Source: Lachnospiraceae bacterium
GTDB taxonomy: Bacteria > Bacillota > Clostridia > Lachnospirales > Lachnospiraceae
Assembly: GCA_017540265.1 (NCBI GenBank)
Contig: JAFYBJ010000057.1
Coordinates: 1-64,000 of the forward strand
Length of the DNA: 64,000 nt
Reading direction: 5' to 3'
Part shown: positions 44,855-53,926 of the stretch, one piece after another
How positions within the stretch are numbered: position 1 is the stretch's first letter
Layout of the letters: each line of letters begins with the position of its first letter
Position numbers and translations under genes: made by a program
The notes under the pieces: generated by a model
What the model was told of the DNA's origin: nothing
Database searches by the model: none
The model's input: only the letters and a program-made list of their open reading frames with translations

Positions 44855-47800
44855 ATGGATATACTTAAAGCGCGACATATTCTTGAGATAGATGAAAATG
44901 CCGATGAGGCTGTCATAAAGAAAAGCTATAAAAAGCTGCTGCCGGTTTATAATCCCGAGGATGATCCGGAAGGTTTCAAGCGTTTAAGAGAAGCCTATGA
45001 AACCGCCCTTGAAGCACTTAAGGAAACGGACAGTAAAGAAGAGGAAAAGCCGGATGATGAAATTGAACACTGGCTGGATAAGGTAAGGAATGTGTATGCC
45101 GATATGGAAAGGCGTACGGATACCGGAGAATGGAGGAGACTGTTTGAAGATCCCCTGGTTCAGGCTCTGGATACGGCTTTTTCTTTAAGGGAGCGTTTCC
45201 TGGTTTGGGTGATGGATTATCATTTCATGCCATGTGATGCATGGAAGGTGATAAATTCAAAGCTTGCTATACCGTCCGAAGCCGATGAGCTAAAGGAAAA
45301 ATTTCCGACGGATTTGATAGACTTTGTAATACATCAGGGAGAGAGTGAGAATTTCGGAAGTTATTCTTTTTTTGAGGTACCGCCCGGAACGGAAGTAGAT
45401 GTTACGGATAAATATATTGCGGAATATTACGGACTTAACAGAAATGTTTCAGGCCTGGAGGCTTCGCTTAATTACGGCAGGCTTCCGGAGAACGGTGAGA
45501 CAGAGGGAGGCTTTGTCATTCCTTCGACAGCGGAAGTATATAAAAGGGAGGAATACGCGGAAAGCATAAAGTCCGTAAAAGAGATGATGGAGGGCATAAG
45601 AGCCTATGGAGTATATCATCCCTATGAGGATCTGGAAAGGATAAGGTTTGCCATTCTTTCGGGAAGTGCGGAAACCGAAAGTGCAAGGGACGGAAGGGTC
45701 AATATAAAAGACCTGGCGGTGAGTCTTAAGGAACGTTACAGGGATGATGCATATATCTTAAGGATAGCGGGAGAAGCCCTGGCAGCATCGGATGAATGGG
45801 AAGAAGCAAAGAAGTTTTGGGAGGAAGGTCTTAAACTTGATCCGGATCACGGTCCCACTATTCTTGATATGGCCTCCTATATCTTCCATACGGAAGATCC
45901 GTCAGATGCCGAGAAGTACTTAAGGAGTAAATCCGCGTTTGTAAACGGAGATCCGCGTGTAAGGGTGCTTTTTTCGCAGATACAGCAGGCTCTTGAATTA
46001 AAATACAGAAAGAAGATCGAAGAAGCGCCGGACGATCCGGAAGCCTATATGGAATACTGCTGGTCGCTTTTCCATACGGATCGTATTGATGAGGTGTTAA
46101 AGGCTCTGGATGAGAGAAGCTATGAGCCGGGATCCTCGGTATATTATGACTATGTGGATATGAAGGGGCGCTGCCTTCTTGAAAAAAAACATTATACGGA
46201 AGCTTTAAAATATATAAAGTTGTGGGAAGATGCTCTTTTAAACCTTAAAGAGGACGGTGATGCGGAACGCTTTGCACAGAGGAAGAAGACAAGGCCTTAC
46301 CAGTGTTTTGTGATCGGCGAGTGTTATTTCCATTTAGCCCACAGGGAAAATGAAAAAGATAATTTTGAGCTTGCCGCGGAATATGTTGGAAAAGCCATTG
46401 AAACCGAAGAAGACAGATCGATGATCTTTTCCTATGAAGATCTCCTGGCAAGGATATATCTTCACAGCGGCAGGGAAGAAAAATGTCTCGATATGATGGA
46501 AGAGAGACTGAAACAGGATCCCGGCTATCTTCCCGGATATATCAGAAGGCAGGATGCAAATTACAGGTTAAGGAATGCTCAGGAAGTCATCGATGATTAT
46601 CATACCATTGTATCCATGTATAAGGATTATTACAGAACCTATGCCATGGCGCTTCGCGTACTTAACGCCTTTGAGCAGAATGATGCCATAGATGATATCG
46701 TAAAGACGGTAAGGGAAAGCGGCTTAGAGCATCCTGCGGTTGAGTTTGAGATCCTCCGCAGCATGCGCAGGCAGAAGGAAAAATATACAAAAGAAGATCT
46801 GTTTAAACAGCTCGATAAGATACTTGACCTCATTAAGGATAATCCGGATATGACGGATCCCGAGATACCCGAAGAGGACCGCATAAGCATTGAAAGCGCA
46901 GAGCTTGAAAGGGCATATATTTATTATGCCGAAGAGGATGTGGAAAATGCCCTTTTAATAACAGAAGAAAATATAAAAAAGGGCGGTGACAACCTTCCTT
47001 TTTATGCGCTGCGTGCGGATATCTACCGCATGAAAGAGGATTATGGGAAGGCTCTTGAATTCTATAAGGATCTGCTTAAAAGAGATAAGGAGAATGCCTA
47101 CGCGGCGTATTATGCGGGAATATGCTGCAGCGAGCTTGGTCATGACAGTAAAGAGGCAGCAGCTTATTTTGAGGAAGCTTTAAGCTATGATGAAGAATTT
47201 GACAGGGCTGTCTATCAGCTTGCAAGGCTGTATCATATAAAGTATACGGACAGCGATTCTACAGAGGCTTATGAAAGAGCTCTGAAGGAATACGACCGTC
47301 TGGCAGAGCTTAATCCCACAGCTTTTGTTTACAGCGAAAGGGCGAGACTTAAAAGCTTAAGATATGACATTGACGGAGCTGTAAAAGACCTTGAGACAGC
47401 GGTCAATCTTGATCCGGGCGGTGAAGAATGCGATGATTACCTGCTGTACAGATTGGGTGATCTGTATTTTTTCAAAAGGGAACTTAAGAAGGCTGAGGAA
47501 ACTTATAAAAAAGCTGTGGAAGTAACAAACGGCAGCCAGCAGGATCCCGTGATGAAGCTTGCGGATATAGAGGGCTGCAGGGGAAACTGGGAAGCAGGCT
47601 GCAAGCTTCTTGAACGATATGCCGACGGATTTAAGGACTCGTCTTCATACTGCAATAAGCTTTTGGAATTCCTTTCGGTATGCGGAAGGTTAAGTGATGC
47701 AAAAGCCCTCATATCAAGGATGCTTTCTGCGGGCATGACAGATAACAGAGGAGCTTTATGGCTTACCCTGCGGATGAGCCTTACCGCCGATCCTGAAAAT

Positions 47801-48490
47801 TATGAGCTGTATTTAAGTCAGGCAAAAGAGGCCTTAAGAGCTGACTATAAGGCACCGCTATTAAGGACCGGAGCGGATGGAAGAGGGAGAAGCACCGCCG
47901 GAGTGTTCCACAATATGGTCACAAAGCTTGTATCAAATGAGGATCCGAAGGACAGAAAGAAAAAGGATGCGGAATATTATGAGACCATGGGGTCATATCT
48001 TCTCTTTGCGGGAAAATTAAAAGAGTCTTATGCCATGCTTACCGCAGCATATGATATCAGTAAGGAATGCAACAGAAGTACCGGAGAATTGCTGCGCAGC
48101 CTTGCCATATGCGCCAGGCTTTCGGGAAAGAAAGAGGAGGCCGTCCTGTATGCAAGGGAACGCATATCATATCTGTTGCGCGCTTACGATAATTCCGAAG
48201 AAAAATATCTTGGCAGCAGGGAGAGCGACAATTCCATACGTCTCGATTCATTGTCGTTAATGTATTTCTGCGCGGGCGAATATGAAAAGGCTTTAAAATA
48301 CAGCAACATGATAGAAAGCTGTGTATTATGCAGGCAGTGCAGATACCAGAACTGCTATGACAGGCTGATCACTCTTGGGTATTATGCCCTGTTTAGAGGT
48401 GACAGAAATAAGGCAAAGGAAGCATTTATAAAAGCAAAGGCAATATGCCCTTATGACAGGGAATTATTGCTGGTGGAGCAGATATTATGA
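44855..48490 (+). CDS. J-domain-like / TPR repeat protein
   Basis: 1211-aa cytosolic protein. Residues 1-60 have J-domain texture (DILKARHILEIDENADE..., IKKSYKKLLPVYNPEDD, FKRLREAYETALEAL) but the Hsp70-activating HPD is replaced by YNP. The remainder is a long array of TPR-like helical repeats, for example YALRADIYRMKEDYGKALEF and FVYSERARLKSLRYDIDGAV. GAGGAG precedes the ATG. The stop overlaps the start of the Hsp70 gene (4 bases), strong evidence that the two form a chaperone pair. Client unknown. Confidence 0.85.
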   Translation: MDILKARHILEIDENADEAVIKKSYKKLLPVYNPEDDPEGFKRLREAYETALEALKETDSKEEEKPDDEIEHWLDKVRNVYADMERRTDTGEWRRLFEDPLVQALDTAFSLRERFLVWVMDYHFMPCDAWKVINSKLAIPSEADELKEKFPTDLIDFVIHQGESENFGSYSFFEVPPGTEVDVTDKYIAEYYGLNRNVSGLEASLNYGRLPENGETEGGFVIPSTAEVYKREEYAESIKSVKEMMEGIRAYGVYHPYEDLERIRFAILSGSAETESARDGRVNIKDLAVSLKERYRDDAYILRIAGEALAASDEWEEAKKFWEEGLKLDPDHGPTILDMASYIFHTEDPSDAEKYLRSKSAFVNGDPRVRVLFSQIQQALELKYRKKIEEAPDDPEAYMEYCWSLFHTDRIDEVLKALDERSYEPGSSVYYDYVDMKGRCLLEKKHYTEALKYIKLWEDALLNLKEDGDAERFAQRKKTRPYQCFVIGECYFHLAHRENEKDNFELAAEYVGKAIETEEDRSMIFSYEDLLARIYLHSGREEKCLDMMEERLKQDPGYLPGYIRRQDANYRLRNAQEVIDDYHTIVSMYKDYYRTYAMALRVLNAFEQNDAIDDIVKTVRESGLEHPAVEFEILRSMRRQKEKYTKEDLFKQLDKILDLIKDNPDMTDPEIPEEDRISIESAELERAYIYYAEEDVENALLITEENIKKGGDNLPFYALRADIYRMKEDYGKALEFYKDLLKRDKENAYAAYYAGICCSELGHDSKEAAAYFEEALSYDEEFDRAVYQLARLYHIKYTDSDSTEAYERALKEYDRLAELNPTAFVYSERARLKSLRYDIDGAVKDLETAVNLDPGGEECDDYLLYRLGDLYFFKRELKKAEETYKKAVEVTNGSQQDPVMKLADIEGCRGNWEAGCKLLERYADGFKDSSSYCNKLLEFLSVCGRLSDAKALISRMLSAGMTDNRGALWLTLRMSLTADPENYELYLSQAKEALRADYKAPLLRTGADGRGRSTAGVFHNMVTKLVSNEDPKDRKKKDAEYYETMGSYLLFAGKLKESYAMLTAAYDISKECNRSTGELLRSLAICARLSGKKEEAVLYARERISYLLRAYDNSEEKYLGSRESDNSIRLDSLSLMYFCAGEYEKALKYSNMIESCVLCRQCRYQNCYDRLITLGYYALFRGDRNKAKEAFIKAKAICPYDRELLLVEQIL

Positions 48491-50178
48491 TCATAGGTAT
48501 AGATCTTGGAACAACAAACACTCTTGCGGCATATTACGGTAAGGATGGCCCGGTTATCATACCGAATCGTCTTGGCGGACATCTGACACCTTCCGTGGTC
48601 TCGGTTGAAGGAGACCAGGTATATGTGGGAGAGGTGGCAAAGGAGAGGATGATAACTCATCCGGAGGATTCCGCTGCCGTCTTTAAGCGCGATATGGGTT
48701 CAGACAGGAAATATAAGCTTGGCGGAAAGGAATATCGCCCGGAGGAGCTCTCCGCCCTTATACTCCGTTCCCTTAAGGAGGATGCCGAGGAATTTTTAGG
48801 AGAAGAGGTTACGGAGGCTGTCATATCCGTACCTGCATATTTTAATGATAAGAGGCGCAGGGCAACCCAGCGTGCCGGTGAGCTTGCAGGATTTAAAGTG
48901 GAGCGTATCATCAGCGAACCCACGGCGGCAGCCATTGCCTACGGCCTTTACGATATGCAGGATGATGCGAAGGTTCTTGTCTTTGACTTAGGCGGCGGCA
49001 CCTTTGATGTGAGCATACTTGAACTTGACGGCACCATACTGGAAGTCAGGGCAGTTGCCGGAGATAATTTTCTCGGAGGAGAGGATTTCACCGGCATAAT
49101 AGAAGATATGTGGTTTGAAAAGCATGCCGGCGCTCTGAAAAAAGGTAAAGATGAACTTGATGATAAGGTCTTAAGGCATATACATAAGGCGGCGGAGCAG
49201 TGCAAACTTGGTTTTTCCGAGAACGGAAAAGGTATCATGCACTGCAGCGTAGAGGGTGAGGAATATGAGGATGAGTTTTCTCATGAGCAGTACGAGAAAC
49301 GCTGCGAGGATCTGCTTGAACGTATACGTATTCCCGTCAGGAAAAGTCTTTCGGATGCAAGGATAAAATTAAACGAGATAGACAAGGTGGTATTGGTGGG
49401 CGGCGCCACAAGACTGCCGGTGGTGCGTCATCTGGTCGCAAGGCTTTTTAAGGCTATACCCGATACAAGGATAAATCCCGATGAGGCCGTGGCTGCGGGA
49501 GCGGCGGTGCAGGCTGCAATGAAGGAGAGGACAGACAGCATAAGGGAGATGATACTTACGGATGTATGTCCTTTTACCTTAAGCACGGAAGTGAGCGTGG
49601 AAAGGGAAGACGGAAGCTTTGAATCCGGCCATGTATGCCCGATAATAGAAAGAAATACCGTGATCCCCGCATCGCGTACGGAGACGCTTTACCCTCTCCA
49701 TGACAATCAGAAATCCATATGCGTAAATGTGCTTCAGGGTGAGAGCCGTTTTGCGGACAATAATCTGCTGCTTGGAGAGATGGATATTCCTCTTCCTAAA
49801 AAAAAGAAAGAGGATAACGGCATCGATCTGACATATACCTATGATATCAATTCCATACTTGAGGTTCAGGTTAAGCTCCATGCTACGGGAGAGGTGCGCA
49901 GGCAGATACTCAAGGGCCGTGATGTAGATATGACGGATGAAGAGATAGAAGCAAGGATGAAGGAGCTTGAATATTTGAAGATACCGCCCAGGGAGCAGGA
50001 AAAGAACAAGCTGCTCTTAGTAAAGGGGGAACGTCTTTATGAAGAGAATTTCGGTGAGGACAGACAGGTCATAGAACAGCATATAAGGCGTTTTGAAATG
50101 GCATTAAATACAGGTGATCATGCAAAGATAGATGCGGCCAGGTCGGAATTTAAAGAATTCCTTGATGACTGGGATTAA
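48487..50178 (+). CDS. Hsp70-family chaperone, HscC-like
   Basis: 563-aa ATPase, shorter than DnaK (about 610-640). MIIGIDLGTTNTLAAYY, VISVPAYFNDKRRRATQRAGE, EPTAAAIAYGL, VFDLGGGTFDVSILE and LVGGATRLPVVR are intact, so ATP hydrolysis is expected. The substrate-binding part is shortened and ends with a helical lid-like segment. This resembles HscC paralogues rather than the main DnaK. It overlaps the J-like/TPR gene, its presumed partner. Confidence 0.92.
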   Translation: MIIGIDLGTTNTLAAYYGKDGPVIIPNRLGGHLTPSVVSVEGDQVYVGEVAKERMITHPEDSAAVFKRDMGSDRKYKLGGKEYRPEELSALILRSLKEDAEEFLGEEVTEAVISVPAYFNDKRRRATQRAGELAGFKVERIISEPTAAAIAYGLYDMQDDAKVLVFDLGGGTFDVSILELDGTILEVRAVAGDNFLGGEDFTGIIEDMWFEKHAGALKKGKDELDDKVLRHIHKAAEQCKLGFSENGKGIMHCSVEGEEYEDEFSHEQYEKRCEDLLERIRIPVRKSLSDARIKLNEIDKVVLVGGATRLPVVRHLVARLFKAIPDTRINPDEAVAAGAAVQAAMKERTDSIREMILTDVCPFTLSTEVSVEREDGSFESGHVCPIIERNTVIPASRTETLYPLHDNQKSICVNVLQGESRFADNNLLLGEMDIPLPKKKKEDNGIDLTYTYDINSILEVQVKLHATGEVRRQILKGRDVDMTDEEIEARMKELEYLKIPPREQEKNKLLLVKGERLYEENFGEDRQVIEQHIRRFEMALNTGDHAKIDAARSEFKEFLDDWD

Positions 50179-50189
50179 AGTGTTATAAT
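50162..50189 (+). promoter_or_regulatory. Promoter candidate before the 129-aa gene
   Basis: TTGATG (50162-50167), 16 bases, TATAAT (50184-50189). The predicted transcript start coincides with the ATG at 50196, which has no ribosome site, so the mRNA may be leaderless. Confidence 0.55.
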
Positions 50190-50195
50190 TAAAGC

Positions 50196-50585
50196 ATGAA
50201 TAATGGTTTTGATGTAAACGGCATGAATGGGAATGCCCGTGTGATACGTCTTAATATGCTCACGCTGGCAGCTGTCCTGTTCAGTACCATATCCTGGTTT
50301 TTGATACTTACGGGTATACTGCCTCTTTTCTTCGGAAGCCTGGCTCTGGTATTTGCCTTCCTTTCCAAAGGGAAAGAGCTTAAGATGAACCGGCTTACAA
50401 GAAACGCTGCCATAGGCGCATTTTTCAGCATGGTTATAGGAGCGGTGCTCACGGTCCTGGCCCTGCGTGATATATGGAACGATCCGTCGATGATGGATTA
50501 TTTAAATACCGTATTTGAAAAGACAAACGGAATAAGCATATATGAGTATCTGGGCAATCTCGGCATAAGCACAGAGGGGCATTGA
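50196..50585 (+). CDS. Small membrane protein, unknown
   Basis: 129-aa protein with two or three hydrophobic helices (LTLAAVLFSTISWFLILTG, PLFFGSLALVFAFLS and AIGAFFSMVIGAVLTVLAL), similar in layout to DUF4190-type small membrane proteins. No recognised motif. No Shine-Dalgarno is present. Its stop overlaps the ATG of the next gene (TGATG). Confidence 0.7.
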   Translation: MNNGFDVNGMNGNARVIRLNMLTLAAVLFSTISWFLILTGILPLFFGSLALVFAFLSKGKELKMNRLTRNAAIGAFFSMVIGAVLTVLALRDIWNDPSMMDYLNTVFEKTNGISIYEYLGNLGISTEGH

Positions 50586-51109
50586 TGGGTATAGGAAATG
50601 TCGGAAAAATCGATAATGCAATGGCTGCCTATTCAGTCACCTGGCGCCCTGCCACACCGGCAGAGATATCTGCAGGCCGCACCGAAGACGGAGAACCCGT
50701 AAAGGGCCGTAATGTAAAGGAAAAGGCTGACAGTTCTTCCGTTTCAGAGGTTGCTAAAAAAGGCGAATGTCAGGCATGTAAGGAAAGAAAGTATATGGAC
50801 GGCTCTGATGAGCAGGTCTCTTTTAAGTCGCCTGCGAGCATAAATCCCAATGCAGTATATGCGAGAGTCAGGGGCCACGAGCAGGAACATGTGGTGAATG
50901 CCTACGACAAGGCAAAGGAAGGAGGCGGAAAAGTAATGAACGCCTCTGTTTCCATACATTATGCTACCTGCCCCGAATGCGGAAGGCGTTATGTTTCCGG
51001 CGGCACCACTCATACAAGCATAAAATATCCAAAGGACAGTTACGGTCAGAATAAAAAAGCCTTTGATGCGGAAGCGACAAAAGGCAATAATGTGGATCTG
51101 GCCGTATAA
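50585..51109 (+). CDS. SprA-related family protein with HEXXH motif
   Basis: 174-aa soluble protein. GHEQEHVVNAYDKA carries the zinc-metallopeptidase-type HEXXH, and two Cys pairs (CQACKERKYMDGSDE, CPECGRRYVSGGTT) look like metal-binding knuckles. The ordered pattern Cys pair, DGS, VSF, HEXEHV, CPECGR.YVSGGTT is that of SprA-related proteins. Enzymatic activity is not established for the family. Start codon overlaps the previous stop by one base. Confidence 0.82.
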   Translation: MGIGNVGKIDNAMAAYSVTWRPATPAEISAGRTEDGEPVKGRNVKEKADSSSVSEVAKKGECQACKERKYMDGSDEQVSFKSPASINPNAVYARVRGHEQEHVVNAYDKAKEGGGKVMNASVSIHYATCPECGRRYVSGGTTHTSIKYPKDSYGQNKKAFDAEATKGNNVDLAV

Positions 51110-51117
51110 GACATCTG

Positions 51118-51831
51118 ATGCAGACTCCCAGAAAAGCAGTACATATCAAAGCAGCAGCAAGAGAACACCTTTTAGGTAATTACGGAAGGATCATCCCCAT
51201 TCAGGTGTTCTTTTTTCTCATGTGCTCATTACTGACATCATTTTCACAGGAAATAAACGGGATCGATACACTGTCCCTTGTCGTGGCACAGTTACTTTTC
51301 TTTATCAGCAACTGCCTTGTTGAGTCGCTTAATTTCGGACTTTCCAAGACCTATTTAAAGCTCTGCTGCGGCGAGGGCTGCAGTTTTGCCGATCTCTTCA
51401 GTTTAACAAGGGACAACAGAGCCGTATTGCTTTCGGTTTTTATGGGATTTTTAAGATCTGTTGCGGGAATACCGCTTTTAATTGGCGCGGCAAGCTATAT
51501 AAAGGAGCCGGACAGGGAGACAGCCGCAGCAGCTTTGCTTGCATATCTTGTCTTTAGCCTGATCGTCTTTTTGATAAAACTTCCCTTTATGATGTCGTAT
51601 TATCTACCTGCGGATATGAAGGATATGACTGCGGGAGAGATACTTAAGATGTCTGCATGGCTTATGAAAGGCAATAAGATAAAAATGACAGCCATGCTCC
51701 TTAGTTTTATACCGATGATATTTCTTTCGATCTTTTCGCTGGGGCTTGCCAGACTCTGGATCGACCCTTATATAAAGGCGAGTCTCGCCTGTTTTTATCT
51801 TGATACTGCAGCATCTAAAAGCGCCGCGTAA
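51118..51831 (+). CDS. DUF975 family membrane protein
   Basis: 237-aa polytopic protein with the DUF975 opening KAAAREHLLGNYGRIIP and about five TM helices. The late segment LKMSAWLMKGNKIKMTAMLLSFIPMI is also typical. Function of the family is unknown. No strong ribosome site; it is 8 bases after the SprA-related gene and abuts the GH25 gene, so coupling is likely. Confidence 0.82.
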   Translation: MQTPRKAVHIKAAAREHLLGNYGRIIPIQVFFFLMCSLLTSFSQEINGIDTLSLVVAQLLFFISNCLVESLNFGLSKTYLKLCCGEGCSFADLFSLTRDNRAVLLSVFMGFLRSVAGIPLLIGAASYIKEPDRETAAAALLAYLVFSLIVFLIKLPFMMSYYLPADMKDMTAGEILKMSAWLMKGNKIKMTAMLLSFIPMIFLSIFSLGLARLWIDPYIKASLACFYLDTAASKSAA

Positions 51832-52959
51832 ATGGTGGAGGGCATGGAATACTACAGTGAAGAAGAAAGTGAACGTCTTGCCAGGGAAGAGGCAATAGAC
51901 AGAGACAGGGATTTAAAGAAGAAACGCCGCCGGAGCGGGGGCTTCTTTTTTGTTATCTTTCTTATTATCTTTTTTGCCACAGGCATAATAATCCTGATAA
52001 GGTATACGGAAAGTGACAGGGAAAAAGATATGTCTGCCGCAGAAAGCGTAAGTGAAGATACCGAAGGCGCATATTACACAGAATCCGAGATCGAGGCCAT
52101 AAGGGAAGAGGCTTCCGAAGAAGGCCGCATTAGCGGGGAGAACGCTTTAAAAGACAGGCTAAGGGTAGAGCTTACAGAGGGCGGGCGCAGCATAAATGAT
52201 ATTGTAAGAGGGCTTTATCCCGAATATATGGTATATATGGAAGGCGGAAGCTATCACTTCGATCCGGTGAGGGAAGACGTGCCGAAGAACCGCTACAGGG
52301 ATCTTAAATTTACGGTTTCAGGGGACGGGCTGCTTAGCTACATCGAAGACGGGCAGGTCCTTTCAAAGCAGGTGATAGACGTATCCTACCATCAGGGCGA
52401 TATTGACTGGGCACAGGTGAAAGAGGCCGGAGTTGATTACTGTATGATAAGGGCAGGCTACCGCGGTTACGGCAGCGGAGCGATCATGGAGGATGAGTGT
52501 TTTAAGAAAAATGTGGAAGGCGCTGTTTCTGCAGGACTCGAGGTGGGCGTGTATTTTTATACACAGGCACTTAATGAGGCGGAGGCTGTAGAAGAGGCAC
52601 AGTTTGTGATGGATCTTATAGCGCCCTACAGGATCACACTTCCGGTAGCCATAGATGTTGAAAAGCCGGAGGCGAGTGATGCCAGAGGCAACGGACTCGA
52701 CAGGGCGCAGAGAACGGCAGCGGTAAAGACCTTCTGCGACAGTGTGGCTGCAGCCGGTTATGAACCTATGATATACGGAGGGACGGTGACCTTTGCCCAG
52801 ATGCTGGAAGCTGATACGGTGAAGGATTACAGTGTGTGGTACGCCTTTTATAACGACTATCTGTATTATCCTTATGAGCTCAAATTCTGGCAGTACAGCA
52901 TGAGCGGCACGGTTCCCGGGATAAAGGGGAAAGTGGATATGAGCCTGTGGCTTCCCTGA
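51832..52959 (+). CDS. GH25 muramidase (lysozyme), membrane-anchored
   Basis: 375-aa enzyme. A charged cytosolic N-terminus and TM helix at about residues 41-60 (FFFVIFLIIFFATGIIILI) are followed by a linker and a GH25 domain from about residue 180: IDVSYHQGDIDWAQV, VGVYFYTQALNEAEA, the DxE pair in AIDVEKPEAS, and the C-terminal KFWQYS. It hydrolyses MurNAc-GlcNAc bonds. The ATG at 51832 follows the previous stop without a gap; an alternative ATG at 51844 has GGAGG 3 bases before it. Confidence 0.9.
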   Translation: MVEGMEYYSEEESERLAREEAIDRDRDLKKKRRRSGGFFFVIFLIIFFATGIIILIRYTESDREKDMSAAESVSEDTEGAYYTESEIEAIREEASEEGRISGENALKDRLRVELTEGGRSINDIVRGLYPEYMVYMEGGSYHFDPVREDVPKNRYRDLKFTVSGDGLLSYIEDGQVLSKQVIDVSYHQGDIDWAQVKEAGVDYCMIRAGYRGYGSGAIMEDECFKKNVEGAVSAGLEVGVYFYTQALNEAEAVEEAQFVMDLIAPYRITLPVAIDVEKPEASDARGNGLDRAQRTAAVKTFCDSVAAAGYEPMIYGGTVTFAQMLEADTVKDYSVWYAFYNDYLYYPYELKFWQYSMSGTVPGIKGKVDMSLWLP

Positions 52960-52963
52960 TTGA

Positions 52964-52992
52964 TTGACATTAAAAAGACTGTGTTGTAAAAT
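52964..52992 (+). promoter_or_regulatory. Sigma-A promoter of the ribU riboswitch transcript
   Basis: TTGACA (52964-52969), 17 bases, TAAAAT (52987-52992). Predicted start near 52999, just before the FMN aptamer. Confidence 0.85.
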
Positions 52993-53006
52993 GATGCCCC
53001 GTAAGG

Positions 53007-53117
53007 ATCTTCGGGGCAGGGTGCGATCCCCTACCGGCGGTAAAGTCCGCGAACTCCTTTTGGAGCCGATCCGGTGTGATTCCGGAACCGACAGTTAAAG
53101 TCTGGATGGAAGAAGAT
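53007..53117 (+). promoter_or_regulatory. FMN riboswitch (RFN element)
   Basis: The conserved cores GGGGCAGGGTG, CCCTACCGGCGGT, GTCCGCGA, GATCCGGTGTGATTCCGG, CCGACAGT and AGTCTGGATGGAAGAAGAT are present in order. The closing stem P1 is ATCTTC (53007-53012) / GAAGAT (53112-53117). It is followed by an intrinsic terminator and then ribU, so FMN is expected to stop transcription of the riboflavin importer. Confidence 0.96.
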
Positions 53118-53143
53118 TGATACGTTTTACATACGTTCAAAGC

Positions 53144-53170
53144 CCCGCAGAAATATTTCTGTGGGTTTTT
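53144..53170 (+). terminator. Expression-platform terminator of the FMN riboswitch
   Basis: Stem CCCGCAGAAA (53144-53153) / TTTCTGTGGG (53156-53165) with one mismatch-type G-T pair and a 2-base loop, followed by TTTTT. It lies 26 bases after the aptamer. Confidence 0.85.
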
Positions 53171-53242
53171 CATTTGGAGATCCTTAAGGAACGACGGCAG
53201 CCGTATAAACGGCACATAACCCATTAAAGAAAGGATCAAAAA

Positions 53243-53893
53243 ATGGAAAAAGAAAAGAACATCATTGAAGCAGCAGCAACCGAAAGCAGGGAAGTAAAGG
53301 GCGTTTCACGCACCCGTTATATAACGGTGGTTGGAATGCTCTCTGCGGTATCATTTGTACTCCAGTTACTTGAATTCCCCCTGCCGATGCTCATTCCGGG
53401 CTTTATCAAAATGGATTTCTCGGATCTTCCGGCGCTTATAGCGGCGTTTTCACTGGGGCCTGTGGCAGGCGTTGCAGTGGGACTTGTAAAGAATCTTCTT
53501 CACGGTTTCTTCTCGATGTCCCTCGGAGTGGGAGAGCTTGCAAATTTCCTCTTATGCGCGGCATTTGCATGGACGGCGGGCATGATCTATAAATACAACA
53601 GAACCAGAAAGGGCGCACTTATCGCTTCCTTTGCCGGTGCGGTTGTAATGGCGGTTATTTCGCTGCCGCTTAATTATTTTGTCACCTATCCTTTTTATGA
53701 GGCGGCATTTTCTCTTACGGAAGAGATGATAATCGGCGCTTATCAGGCGATCATTCCTTCGATGAAGAGCCTGGTACAGTGTCTTATCGTTTTCAATATG
53801 ACCTTTACGTTTGTAAAGGCACTTATATCAGTAGCACTTGCATGGCTTATGTATAAGCCCCTCTCGCGCATCATTAAAGGCACGGGAGTTTAA
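53243..53893 (+). CDS. ribU: Riboflavin ECF transporter S component
   Basis: 216-aa S component with about six TM helices. After a polar N-terminus come VVGMLSAVSFVLQLLEFPLP, MDFSDLPALIAAFSLGPVAG and VKNLLHGFFS, all typical of RibU. It binds riboflavin and works with the shared ECF energizing module, which is not in the window. AAAGGA precedes the ATG. Control by the FMN riboswitch supports the substrate call. Confidence 0.94.
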   Translation: MEKEKNIIEAAATESREVKGVSRTRYITVVGMLSAVSFVLQLLEFPLPMLIPGFIKMDFSDLPALIAAFSLGPVAGVAVGLVKNLLHGFFSMSLGVGELANFLLCAAFAWTAGMIYKYNRTRKGALIASFAGAVVMAVISLPLNYFVTYPFYEAAFSLTEEMIIGAYQAIIPSMKSLVQCLIVFNMTFTFVKALISVALAWLMYKPLSRIIKGTGV

Positions 53894-53926
53894 AAAAGAC
53901 CGCATATGTGCGGCTGAAAGGCGGTT

